In this document: positions 44,914 through 53,014 of the stretch, piece by piece | How the letters are laid out: every line of letters begins with the position of its first letter | Numbering within the stretch: position 1 is the first letter of the stretch | Assembly: GCF_042646125.1 (NCBI RefSeq) | Contig: NZ_JBHRSW010000029.1 | Coordinates: forward strand, 62,001 to 126,000 | Source: Glaciecola flavus | GTDB lineage: Bacteria > Pseudomonadota > Gammaproteobacteria > Enterobacterales > Alteromonadaceae | Reading direction: 5' to 3' | Length of the DNA: 64,000 nt | The notes under the pieces: generated by a model | Database searches by the model: none | What the model saw: only the letters and a program-made list of their open reading frames with translations | Told to the model about the DNA's origin: nothing | Translations under genes and position numbers: made by a program

Positions 44914-45822
44914 ATGAGCGATCAACTAACGAGATTTTTGTTTGACGAATATGCGATTCGTGGAGAAATCGTAAAACTGAAAAATTCTTATCAAACGATT
45001 CTGTCTTCGTACAATTACCCCCCAGCCATTGAAAAGTTATTGGGTGAACTAATGGCGGCGACGACACTACTGAGTGCTACCCTAAAGTTTGAAGGTGAAA
45101 TTTCTCTGCAAATCCAAAGCGAAGGGATTGTAAAGTACGCAGTAATTAATGGGACACACGATCAAAAACTCCGCGGCGTAGCGCGCTGGGATGAGTCAAT
45201 ATCGGCGTTTCCAGAAAAATTCAGCGACTTATTTACCAAAGGTATTTTGGCAATCACCATTACGCCGGAAGAAGGAGAGCGATATCAAGGTATTGTGGGT
45301 CTGGAGGGCGAAAGCCTTGCTAAATGCCTTGAAGACTATTTTTATCAGTCTGAACAGCTACCAACCAGCGTGCAATTATTTGCTAGTGCGGAGCAAACGG
45401 TATGTGCAAGTGGCTTTTTGTTGCAAGTGTTACCGCAATCCAGCGAAACCTCGCAAGCAAGCGATAATCCTGATTTTGAACATATTCAAACACTTGCAAA
45501 TACCCTCACTCAAGAAGAACTAAATACACTTGAGGAGACTGAAATCTTGCATCGACTTTATCACGAAGAGGCAGTTAGGTTGTTGGATACAACACCTGTA
45601 ACGTTTGAATGCGACTGTTCAAAACAGCGCAGCGCTCATGCTTTGCGCAATGTCGCGAAGCAAGAGTTATTGGCTATTGTGGCTGAAGAGGGTAGTGTTA
45701 AAATGAATTGTCAGTTTTGCCATACTGAATACCTGTTTGATACGGTCGATATTGAGCATATTCATTCAGATAACTTTAGCTCGAATAGTTTTGATGTAGC
45801 TGTTGCAGGCGCTAAACACTGA
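44914..45822 (+). CDS. hslO: Redox-regulated chaperone Hsp33
   Basis: The 302-residue Hsp33 is activated by oxidation. The N-terminal domain (LTRFLFDEYAIRGEIVKLKN, LLGELMAATTLLSATLKFEG) and the C-terminal redox switch with four zinc cysteines (CDC near residue 232 and CQFC near residue 267) are present, so the switch is intact. Length is close to the usual 290 residues. It forms an operon with hslR and converges on envZ. Confidence 0.96.
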   Translation: MSDQLTRFLFDEYAIRGEIVKLKNSYQTILSSYNYPPAIEKLLGELMAATTLLSATLKFEGEISLQIQSEGIVKYAVINGTHDQKLRGVARWDESISAFPEKFSDLFTKGILAITITPEEGERYQGIVGLEGESLAKCLEDYFYQSEQLPTSVQLFASAEQTVCASGFLLQVLPQSSETSQASDNPDFEHIQTLANTLTQEELNTLEETEILHRLYHEEAVRLLDTTPVTFECDCSKQRSAHALRNVAKQELLAIVAEEGSVKMNCQFCHTEYLFDTVDIEHIHSDNFSSNSFDVAVAGAKH

Positions 45823-45862
45823 GGTAAATTGGACGCCACGCTTGCAGCTAAGACCAATGCCC

Positions 45863-47191
45863 CTAGTGTTCGCTGTCATTCACGTTTTTTTGTGGCGTAT
45901 AAAAGACGGGTAGCGTAAAGCCTGCCTCTAGGCCACCGTCTTCATGGTTTGAAAACTCCATTTGCCCACCATGACTTTCGACGATGCGTTTTGTAATCGA
46001 CAAGCCTAAGCCAGATCCTTGAGTGCCTCTGGCTTTATCGCCTTGTTGAAAAGGGTTGAAAAGGCTTTGTATCTGGGTTTCCTCAATGCCGCTACCATAG
46101 TCTCTCACTGCGATATAAACCGAGCGTGAACGCTGAGAATATCGTGTTTTTATTAGGATATTGCTGCTGCCATATCGAAACGCATTTTCAATGAGGTTAT
46201 CAATAACCCTTTTAATACCTACGACCCGAATCCGAATGATCGGAATATCACGTAGATCCAGTTCTATATGTTTGTCTTCATGAATTTTTCTGGCGTCGGT
46301 GAGTTCGTGAACTAAATCGTTGATAAGTGTGGGGGTGAGCTTTTCTTCCTGATCTTGTCGAGCGTAGTCTATAAACTGGTCGATGATGGCGTTCATGTCT
46401 TCTATGTCGTGTTCAATCCCTTCTTTTATCCAATCTTGTTCTTCGGGTAACATTTCAGCTGAGAGACGAATGCGTGTGAGTGGCGTGCGAAGGTCATGAG
46501 AAATACCAGCCGTCATCAAAACGCGATCAGCTTCAAGTTGCCTAATGTTGGCCGACATCTTATTGAAAGCTTGAGTTACCGCAATCATTTCTGAACTGCC
46601 TTGTGCAGGTAAGGGTTCAGGAAAGCTGCCATGACCGACTTTAACGGCCGCTTTTTGTAGGGCTTGTAAAGGTTTATTCAAACGACGTACATACCACCAT
46701 CCACCAAATACACTGAGCCCACCGATTACAATAAAATACATGCTCAATGGCGACATGTCGTTTTCAGAGATACCGTCCAATGGCACAGAAATCCATAAGT
46801 TTTCGTCTTCTGATGGCTGTATCCATACTATGTAGTTTTCGCCCGGTTTAACGCGGATTTCTACATTTCTGTTTAAACGTTTCGATACCTCTTGAGACAT
46901 GTATTCATAATATGTCGCATTGTTTACGCCCGCATGCATCGCACTAATTTTATCGTGAAACTTGACGCCTGTGAGCACCTGCAAACGGCCTTTCTCTTCT
47001 TCACTTAGGGTATCGTTGCCGCTGATAAATAAGGTGGATAGTTGATTGGATACCAAGGTGTTGATTTGTGTGTAACTGGGATTGATAAAGTAATAAGTAA
47101 CAGACAAGTAAGACACTAGCTGATTGATGAGCAACAAACCGCCGATAAGAAGTGCGGTTTGCGCAAATGTGCTTTTTGGGATAAAGGGCAT
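45863..47191 (-). CDS. envZ: Osmosensing histidine kinase EnvZ
   Basis: The 442-residue sensor kinase has membrane helices at about 13-33 and 152-170, a periplasmic loop, a HAMP linker (RRLNKPLQALQKAAVKVGHG), the dimerisation helix with the phospho-accepting His (GISHDLRTPLTRIRL), and the ATP-binding domain (VIDNLIENAFRYG, DYGSGIEE, GSGLGLSITKRIVESHGG). It phosphorylates OmpR, encoded directly upstream with a 9-base gap. The family controls porins in response to osmolarity. Confidence 0.93.
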   Translation of the reverse strand: MPFIPKSTFAQTALLIGGLLLINQLVSYLSVTYYFINPSYTQINTLVSNQLSTLFISGNDTLSEEEKGRLQVLTGVKFHDKISAMHAGVNNATYYEYMSQEVSKRLNRNVEIRVKPGENYIVWIQPSEDENLWISVPLDGISENDMSPLSMYFIVIGGLSVFGGWWYVRRLNKPLQALQKAAVKVGHGSFPEPLPAQGSSEMIAVTQAFNKMSANIRQLEADRVLMTAGISHDLRTPLTRIRLSAEMLPEEQDWIKEGIEHDIEDMNAIIDQFIDYARQDQEEKLTPTLINDLVHELTDARKIHEDKHIELDLRDIPIIRIRVVGIKRVIDNLIENAFRYGSSNILIKTRYSQRSRSVYIAVRDYGSGIEETQIQSLFNPFQQGDKARGTQGSGLGLSITKRIVESHGGQMEFSNHEDGGLEAGFTLPVFYTPQKNVNDSEH

Positions 47192-47200
47192 TGACTATGC

Positions 47201-47926
47201 CTAGCTGGCACTTTCACCGTCGGGAACGAATACGTAACCCAATCCCCACACTGTTTGAATATAACGGGGATTAGTGGGGTCTTCTTCTAACATTCGGCGC
47301 AGCCTGGATACTTGTACATCTATGCTCCTTTCTAATGCACTGTAATCCCTGCCTCGCGCTAAATTCATTAGCTTGTCACGAGACAAAGGCTCTCTGGGGT
47401 GGGTGACTAAGGACTTAAGTACTGCAAACTCGCCGCTTGTTAAAGACATCGACTTGTCGCCGTCTTTCATTTCGCGCGTAGCTAGGTTTAATGAATAACT
47501 ACCAAAGGTGACCACTTGCTCTGCTTGAGAGGGGGCGCCTGGGGCTTCAGTTGTTTTACGCCGCAAAACAGCTTTTACCCGCGCCAATAGTTCACGAGGA
47601 TTGAATGGTTTAGGTAAGTAATCGTCAGCGCCCATTTCTAGGCCGATAATACGGTCAACTTCGTCGCCTTTGGCTGTTAGCATGACGATAGGAATTTCAT
47701 TCTCTTGTTGGCGTAAGCGGCGGCAAATAGACAAGCCGTCTTCATCTGGCAGCATGAGATCCAGCACAATTAAGTGAAAATTTTCGCGCTCAAGTAAGCG
47801 ATCCATTTGCTCACTGTTAGCTGCACTTCGCACTTGGTACCCTTGTTCTTGGAGGTATCGCTCCAATAAAGCTCGTAAGCGCATATCGTCGTCAACGACT
47901 AAAATTTTTGTTGTTTCTTGTCTCAT
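47201..47926 (-). CDS. ompR: Response regulator OmpR
   Basis: The 241-residue protein has a receiver domain (ILVVDDDMRLRALLERYLQE, phospho-Asp in LIVLDLMLPDEDGLSI, KPFNPRELLARVKAVLRR) and a winged-helix DNA-binding domain (LTSGEFAVLKSLVTHPREPL, SIDVQVSRLRRMLEEDPTNP, YIQTVWGLGYVFVP), all very close to OmpR. It is the first gene of the ompR-envZ operon. The promoter should lie in 47927-48050. Confidence 0.95.
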   Translation of the reverse strand: MRQETTKILVVDDDMRLRALLERYLQEQGYQVRSAANSEQMDRLLERENFHLIVLDLMLPDEDGLSICRRLRQQENEIPIVMLTAKGDEVDRIIGLEMGADDYLPKPFNPRELLARVKAVLRRKTTEAPGAPSQAEQVVTFGSYSLNLATREMKDGDKSMSLTSGEFAVLKSLVTHPREPLSRDKLMNLARGRDYSALERSIDVQVSRLRRMLEEDPTNPRYIQTVWGLGYVFVPDGESAS

Positions 47927-48053
47927 GGGTTGTGGTCTAACTCAACTACGACGCAATTATCACTTTACTATATTGTAGGGTGCATTTTAAGCCAAGTGTC
48001 GCTTTGTTTCATTTTGTTTCAGGCTTTTCTAAACTAGTATTAATGCTCGGAAA

Positions 48054-48956
48054 CTAATTGTCAGCAACCCAATCGACTTGGTAACCGGCGCGACGCTGCT
48101 TGTCCATGAGTTCTTCGATGAGTGGCGTAAGGATGAGCTCCATCGCTAAGCCCATCTTGCCACCAGGCACTACAAGGGTGTTAATGCGAGACATAAACGC
48201 ACCGTCGATCATTTGTAGTAAGTAGGGAAAATTAATGTTCGTCATACCACGACGAAAACGGACTACTACAAAGCTTTCGTCTTGTGAGGGAATTTCTCTG
48301 GCGCTGAAAGGGTTGGATGTGTCGACGGTGGGTACTCGTTGAAAATTAATGTGTGTGCGAGAAAATTGCGGAGTAATGTATTGAAAATAGTCATCTAGAC
48401 TTCGCACTATACTGCTCATTACCGCATCTCTGGAATGCCCTCGGTCAGTAGTATCTCTAACAATTTTTTGAATCCACTCCAAATTAACAATAGGCACCAT
48501 CCCTACCAACAAATCTACGTGTGATGCGACATCATTTTCTTCGGTAGTGACGCCACCGTGCAAACCTTCATAAAAAAGCAGGTCGGTGCTTTCTGGTAGA
48601 TCCTGCCAAGGCGTGAACGTGCCGGGCATTTGATTGAATGGCACGGCCTCATCAAAGGTATGTAAGTATTGTCGAAATTGCCCTCTACCTGATTCACCGT
48701 ATGTTTTGAAAAGTGTTTCTAACAACTCAAAATCATTTGCTTTTGGGCCAAAATAACTAATGTGCTTGCCCTGCTCCTGCGCTTTGCGAATTTCGACTTC
48801 CATTTCAGGGCGCGTAAACCGGTGGAAACTATCACCACCTACACTCGCAGCATTTATATCCAAATTTCTAAAAATATGGCGAATTGCATTAGTAGTCGTT
48901 GTCGTACCGGCACCAGACGAACCAGTGATAGCGATAATTGGGTGTTTAACAGACAT
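48054..48956 (-). CDS. prkB: Phosphoribulokinase family protein (PrkB-like)
   Basis: The 300-residue protein belongs to the phosphoribulokinase family and resembles E. coli PrkB. It has a P-loop (GSSGAGTTTTTNAIRHIF), the catalytic region SVGGDSFHRFTRPEME, YFGPKANDFELLETLF, and LFYEGLHGGV. No RuBisCO or other Calvin-cycle gene is nearby, so carbon fixation is not implied; the natural substrate of this subgroup is unclear. In E. coli it lies beside yheU; here it has moved next to ompR. Confidence 0.88.
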   Translation of the reverse strand: MSVKHPIIAITGSSGAGTTTTTNAIRHIFRNLDINAASVGGDSFHRFTRPEMEVEIRKAQEQGKHISYFGPKANDFELLETLFKTYGESGRGQFRQYLHTFDEAVPFNQMPGTFTPWQDLPESTDLLFYEGLHGGVTTEENDVASHVDLLVGMVPIVNLEWIQKIVRDTTDRGHSRDAVMSSIVRSLDDYFQYITPQFSRTHINFQRVPTVDTSNPFSAREIPSQDESFVVVRFRRGMTNINFPYLLQMIDGAFMSRINTLVVPGGKMGLAMELILTPLIEELMDKQRRAGYQVDWVADN

Positions 48957-49032
48957 GGCAAAAAGTAACTTTTTAACTATTTATAAAGTGCAGTGACTAC
49001 TGGGTCAAGTTATTTATAAATTATGTTTTTGT

Positions 49033-49184
49033 ATGCTCATAGTGGGATTACACTTAAAAGTTCTCCCTCTTTTGTCGCGAAATTTATTTTTCACGGATGA
49101 AAAATTAAAGCGTATATGGATATACTCGTAGTGTTTTTGCGACAAAAGAGGGAGAACTTTTAAGTGTAATCCTACCATGAACAT
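49033..49184. repeat. Long palindromic repeat, copy 3
   Basis: Two 50-base arms (49033-49082 and 49135-49184) pair at 46 positions, with a perfect 34-base core (49045-49078 with 49139-49172). The 52-base spacer holds two small hairpins, TTTTTCA/CGGA/TGAAAAA (49087-49104) and GTATAT/GG/ATATAC (49112-49125). The plan, long arms around GG-loop hairpins, matches copies 1 and 2, though the arm sequence is different apart from an ACTTAAA-like part. It lies between prkB and the exported methyltransferase gene, beyond the latter's stop codon. Confidence 0.85.
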
Positions 49185-49244
49185 GCCTGACTATTTGGAT
49201 GGAAAGAAGCTTGAAGGTGGCACTGGGTGCCACCGCTGGGTCAG

Positions 49245-50069
49245 CTATAGTTTCTGGAATTTCAGTGTCATGCGGTCGCTTTCGCCGATGGCCAGATATT
49301 TGGCTCGGTCTTTTTCCCCCAATGACAATGAAGGCGGCAATGTCCACACGCCTTTTTCGTAGTCCTTGGTATCCATAGGGTTAAAGTTAACAGGGCTCTC
49401 ACCGACCAATTTAAAGCCCGCCTTTTCAGCGGCTGCGATAACAACAGATTGCTTCATGTAACCACTACTTTTTTGCATAGCATCATCTGCATCTTCGGGT
49501 AACTTGTGTTCCACTAAGCCTAATATTCCGCCTTTTTTGAGTGCTTTCGCATACGCTGCAAAGGCATTGTCGAGTCCTTGTTGTTCGCCATCCATGTACC
49601 AGTTGTGCACATTGCGGAAGGTTAATACGCGATCCAAACTACCTGCGGGAGCAAAGTCTGGTGCTTTGTTATGGTGAAAAGCAGTAATTTTTGTGTTTGA
49701 AAAGTCTGGGTTTGCTGCCGTCTTTTCTTTGAAGGCTTTTAAAGTGCGGGCGTAGTATTCGTGTGCACCTTCGTAGACATAATTATGCGCGGCATAAAAT
49801 GTCCCTTTTTCTTTTAGGAGCGGCGCTAGTATATGACTGTACCAACCGCCACCTGGTGAAATTTCAGCTACCGCCATGTGCGGTTGTACATCGAAAAAGC
49901 GTAAAGTTGCTTGAGGGTTGCGATATTCATCACGCAAACGTTGTTCAACAGGGCGGTGCTCACTGTTGACGGCGTCCGCTATGGCGTCAGCATTTGCGTA
50001 ATTTGAAGTCGTTAGGACTATGCTTAGAGCGGATAGGCTCATGGCTGTTTTTAATACTTGTTTTAACAT
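49245..50069 (-). CDS. Exported class I methyltransferase-like protein (COG4798)
   Basis: The 274-residue protein has a clear signal peptide (about residues 1-28, ending NYANADA) followed by a Rossmann methyltransferase domain. The SAM-binding motif I reads VAEISPGGGWYSHILAPLL, and motif-like segments VLTFRNVHNWYMDG and GGILGLVEHKLPEDADD follow. This is the predicted-methyltransferase group COG4798. An exported SAM enzyme is puzzling because SAM is not expected in the periplasm; it may bind another ligand. It is monocistronic. Confidence 0.85.
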   Translation of the reverse strand: MLKQVLKTAMSLSALSIVLTTSNYANADAIADAVNSEHRPVEQRLRDEYRNPQATLRFFDVQPHMAVAEISPGGGWYSHILAPLLKEKGTFYAAHNYVYEGAHEYYARTLKAFKEKTAANPDFSNTKITAFHHNKAPDFAPAGSLDRVLTFRNVHNWYMDGEQQGLDNAFAAYAKALKKGGILGLVEHKLPEDADDAMQKSSGYMKQSVVIAAAEKAGFKLVGESPVNFNPMDTKDYEKGVWTLPPSLSLGEKDRAKYLAIGESDRMTLKFQKL

Positions 50070-50592
50070 GGCTTTTCTCTTTTTTTATGTTGGTTGTCTT
50101 CCTGTAAGTTCTAGCGTACAACAAACAAGGCCATCTAGGCGCAAATTATTTTAGCGCAGATAAGATGTCCCTATCTTTTGTGCTGCAGTTAGCATGGTAA
50201 GGGAGAATTGTTTTACTTGTCTATTCTTGTTAAAGCGCAAACACAATTGACATTACCTAAGCTAGTAACATAAGACAGGGTGTTGAATAAAAAAATTTCA
50301 GTATGCTCAAATTTGTAAAATTACATGTTACTTCATATATTTATGTTGCTTTATTTAACAGTAATAAGCTTAATCGCAGCCGGTAAAACTTGTTTATTGA
50401 TGCAAAAGAGTTGTTTAGATAGCTTATTAGTTGAATTTAAGAAACCATACTATAGCTGAGTTACATGTTTCAGAAATGCGAGTAAACTAAATGTGTGTTT
50501 TAACATCGGTTTAGTTTTAAGGAGTCAGTGTTTTTTGCTGAAAAGCTATCCAGAAAAGAAAGACAAATCCAAATACAAGGAGAGAGTAAAGA
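50070..50592. other. AT-rich intergenic region
   Basis: This 523-base gap separates two divergent genes. I find only short frames without ribosome sites and no convincing repeat or RNA gene. The octamer TTACATGT occurs twice (about 50321 and 50461). The region probably just carries both promoters. Confidence 0.5.
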
Positions 50593-51102
50593 ATGAAGAT
50601 ATTACATGTTGTTGCAATCCTTTTTGTCAGCTTGACATATATTTCACATAGTTTCGCTCAAAGTGAAGAGAGCGCTACCGAACGTGTTGAAGTTATAGGG
50701 AAAAAGCCAAAACAGTTTTATTTGAAAGAGTATAAAAGGTTACAAAGAAACTTTATTGCTTCTTATAATGACTTAGTTAGCGATAGAGAAATGCAAATTG
50801 TGTGTGAAATGGAGGCAAGAACCGGATCACGCGTTAAAAATCAAAAATGTCAACCAAGGTTTGTGTCCAGTATTATGGCTGAAGAGACATCTCGTCTGCT
50901 TGCGATGGGGCGGAGCCATGCTCAAGCCTCAAATCTAGGTGAGAGTACGGTGGTCAAAAAAAGGGTTCTTGAAAAGTTTAATGAATTTCAAAAATTGAAT
51001 AGCAAACTAATGCAAAAGCATCCAGATTTGGCGGAAACATACAATTCGATGACAAAAGCATTGTCTAAATATGAAGAGATAAAAACAGTTAACAAAGAGT
51101 GA
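50593..51102 (+). CDS. Exported protein of unknown function
   Basis: I do not recognise this 169-residue protein. It has a signal peptide (about residues 1-22, ending ISHSFA), a short segment TERVEVIGKKPKQF that recalls the start of TonB-receptor plug domains, and a mostly helical, lysine/glutamate-rich mature part with two cysteines (VCEME and KCQPRF) that may form a disulfide. A clear GGAGAG lies about nine bases before the ATG. The stop codon overlaps the start of the following glycosylase gene (TGATG), so the two are made together, which is odd for a periplasmic and a DNA-repair protein. Confidence 0.75.
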   Translation: MKILHVVAILFVSLTYISHSFAQSEESATERVEVIGKKPKQFYLKEYKRLQRNFIASYNDLVSDREMQIVCEMEARTGSRVKNQKCQPRFVSSIMAEETSRLLAMGRSHAQASNLGESTVVKKRVLEKFNEFQKLNSKLMQKHPDLAETYNSMTKALSKYEEIKTVNKE

Positions 51103-51644
51103 TGGCGGTGTTGGATAAAGATGTCATAACTCTCAGCTCATTTAACAGTGTATCCCGCGCGGATGCGCAAATCTTGATACTTGGGTCTATGCCAGGAAAA
51201 GCTTCACTAGAACAAGCGCAATACTACGCGCATCCTAGAAATGCTTTTTGGTCAATCATGGGGCAACTACTGGGTTTTCCGACAAGCCTTGATTATAAAA
51301 CTCGTCTGCAAATGTTGATAGATAAGCGTGTTGCCTTGTGGGATGTCATGAAACATTGTGAACGTCACTCAAGCCTTGATTCTGATATTGTTGAATCGTC
51401 GGTTGTAGCTAATGACTTTCATGAATTTTTAACGCAACACAAGGCAATACAGCTGATTGCGTTGAATGGGAAAAAAGCGGAGCAAAGTTTTCATCGATAT
51501 GTGTGGCGGGATCTAGCGGGTATGTTTTCAAACATTGAGGTTGTCGGCTTGCCCTCAACGAGCCCCGCAAATGCCAGAATGACTTTGCAGGAAAAGACGG
51601 ACTATTGGGCTAAGCATGTAAACATCCCCGATGAACGGGGATGA
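51102..51644 (+). CDS. DNA-deoxyinosine glycosylase (UDG superfamily family 6)
   Basis: The 180-residue protein is a uracil-DNA-glycosylase-fold enzyme of the hypoxanthine-DNA glycosylase type (TIGR04274). Diagnostic segments are ILILGSMPGKASLEQAQYYA, HPRNAFWSIMGQLLGF, ALWDVMKHCERHSSLDSDI and the late VGLPSTSPANARMTL. It removes deoxyinosine arising from adenine deamination. The ATG at 51102 was chosen since it overlaps the upstream stop (TGATG); an in-frame GTG directly before it adds one residue. Confidence 0.88.
   Translation: MAVLDKDVITLSSFNSVSRADAQILILGSMPGKASLEQAQYYAHPRNAFWSIMGQLLGFPTSLDYKTRLQMLIDKRVALWDVMKHCERHSSLDSDIVESSVVANDFHEFLTQHKAIQLIALNGKKAEQSFHRYVWRDLAGMFSNIEVVGLPSTSPANARMTLQEKTDYWAKHVNIPDERG
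51623..51643 (+). terminator. GC-rich hairpin at glycosylase gene end
   Basis: CATCCCCG, ATGAA, CGGGGATG forms an 8-bp perfect stem that includes the last codons and part of the stop codon of the glycosylase gene. No T run follows. It may end or protect the transcript. Confidence 0.4.
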
Positions 51645-51697
51645 TGGCTATATGCTGTACTGACAAAAAAGCATTAACAGTCAGTTAGCTTTGTAAA

Positions 51698-52984
51698 CTA
51701 GGTGTTTTCTCTCGCAATCGCTCGGTAGGCAATATCTGTTCGATTAAACATACCTTCCCATGATATTTGCGATACGGCTTCATACGCGCGTTGTTGTGCT
51801 TTTGTTACATTGTCACCTAGGCTTGTGACACAAAGCACGCGTCCACCCGTGGTGAGTAAGTCATCACCTACTTTCTCGGTTGCGGCATGGAACACTTTTG
51901 TGTGTTCTGCGTCAATGTTATCTAGGCCAGAAATGGCCTTTTGAGTTTCGTAAGCGCCAGGGTATCCACCTGAGGCGAGCACCACACCCACTGCGGCTCT
52001 CGGATCAAAGGTAATCTCACACTCATCGAGCTTGCCTTCACAAGCTTTGACGCAAAGTTCGGCTAAGTCTGATTGCATACGCATCATGATGGGTTGTGTT
52101 TCTGGGTCACCACAGCGGCAATTGTACTCTATGACCTTGGGGTTTCCGTCGCTATCTATCATCAAACCTGCATACAAGAAACCTTTGTAAGGATTGCCTT
52201 CTTTTGCCATGCCTTCCATTGTTGGTAAGATAACTTGCTGCATGATTTTGTCATGGACTTCAGGCGTGACAACAGGTGCCGGAGAATATGCACCCATCCC
52301 CCCAGTGTTGGGGCCTTCGTCATTATCAAAGGCGCGTTTGTGATCTTGGCTGGTTGCCAATGGCAGCACGTTTTTGCCGTCACATAAGACGATAAAGCTA
52401 GCTTCTTCGCCGTCTAAAAACTCTTCGATAACGACTCGACTACCTGCGTCACCAAATTTATTGTCGGATAACATATCGGTCACAGCATCGATCGCGGTTT
52501 GCTCGTCCATTGCAACAATGACACCTTTACCTGCGGCTAAGCCATCGGCTTTTACTACAATAGGCGCGCCTTGCTCTTTGATATAAGCTATGGCTTCATC
52601 AATCACTTCAAAGGTTTTGTAGTAGCCGGTAGGAATGTCATAGCGAGCTAAAAAGTCTTTAGTGTATGACTTTGAGGTTTCTAATTGCGCTGCTGCTTGT
52701 GTTGGACCAAAAATCAGTTTTCCGTTGGCTTCAAAAAAATCTACCACACCTTTCGATAAGGGGGCTTCGGGTCCAACAATGGTGAGATCGATGGACAAAC
52801 GATTGACTTCATTTAGCAAGGCTTCTTTGTCATCTTCTTTGATAGCTAAACGTGTAATTTTTGCTTCTAGATCCATTCCAGCATTGCCGTCTGCTACATA
52901 GACGGCTTCTACGTTCTCAGATTTTGCCACTTGGTATGCCAAAGCGTGTTCACGGCCACCACGTCCAAGTACTAGTACTTTCAT
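51698..52984 (-). CDS. purD: Phosphoribosylamine-glycine ligase
   Basis: The 428-residue ATP-grasp enzyme makes glycinamide ribonucleotide in purine synthesis. It begins MKVLVLGRGGREHALAYQVA and has the ATP-grasp segments KADGLAAGKGVIVA, DGEEASFIVLCDG, GPNTGGMGAYSPAPV and the conserved NCRCGDPETQPIMMR. Length is normal. It follows purH with a 30-base gap in the same direction, the standard purHD operon. Confidence 0.96.
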   Translation of the reverse strand: MKVLVLGRGGREHALAYQVAKSENVEAVYVADGNAGMDLEAKITRLAIKEDDKEALLNEVNRLSIDLTIVGPEAPLSKGVVDFFEANGKLIFGPTQAAAQLETSKSYTKDFLARYDIPTGYYKTFEVIDEAIAYIKEQGAPIVVKADGLAAGKGVIVAMDEQTAIDAVTDMLSDNKFGDAGSRVVIEEFLDGEEASFIVLCDGKNVLPLATSQDHKRAFDNDEGPNTGGMGAYSPAPVVTPEVHDKIMQQVILPTMEGMAKEGNPYKGFLYAGLMIDSDGNPKVIEYNCRCGDPETQPIMMRMQSDLAELCVKACEGKLDECEITFDPRAAVGVVLASGGYPGAYETQKAISGLDNIDAEHTKVFHAATEKVGDDLLTTGGRVLCVTSLGDNVTKAQQRAYEAVSQISWEGMFNRTDIAYRAIARENT

Positions 52985-53014
52985 AAGCGTATTCCCATTC
53001 TTTATTCGTGCAAA

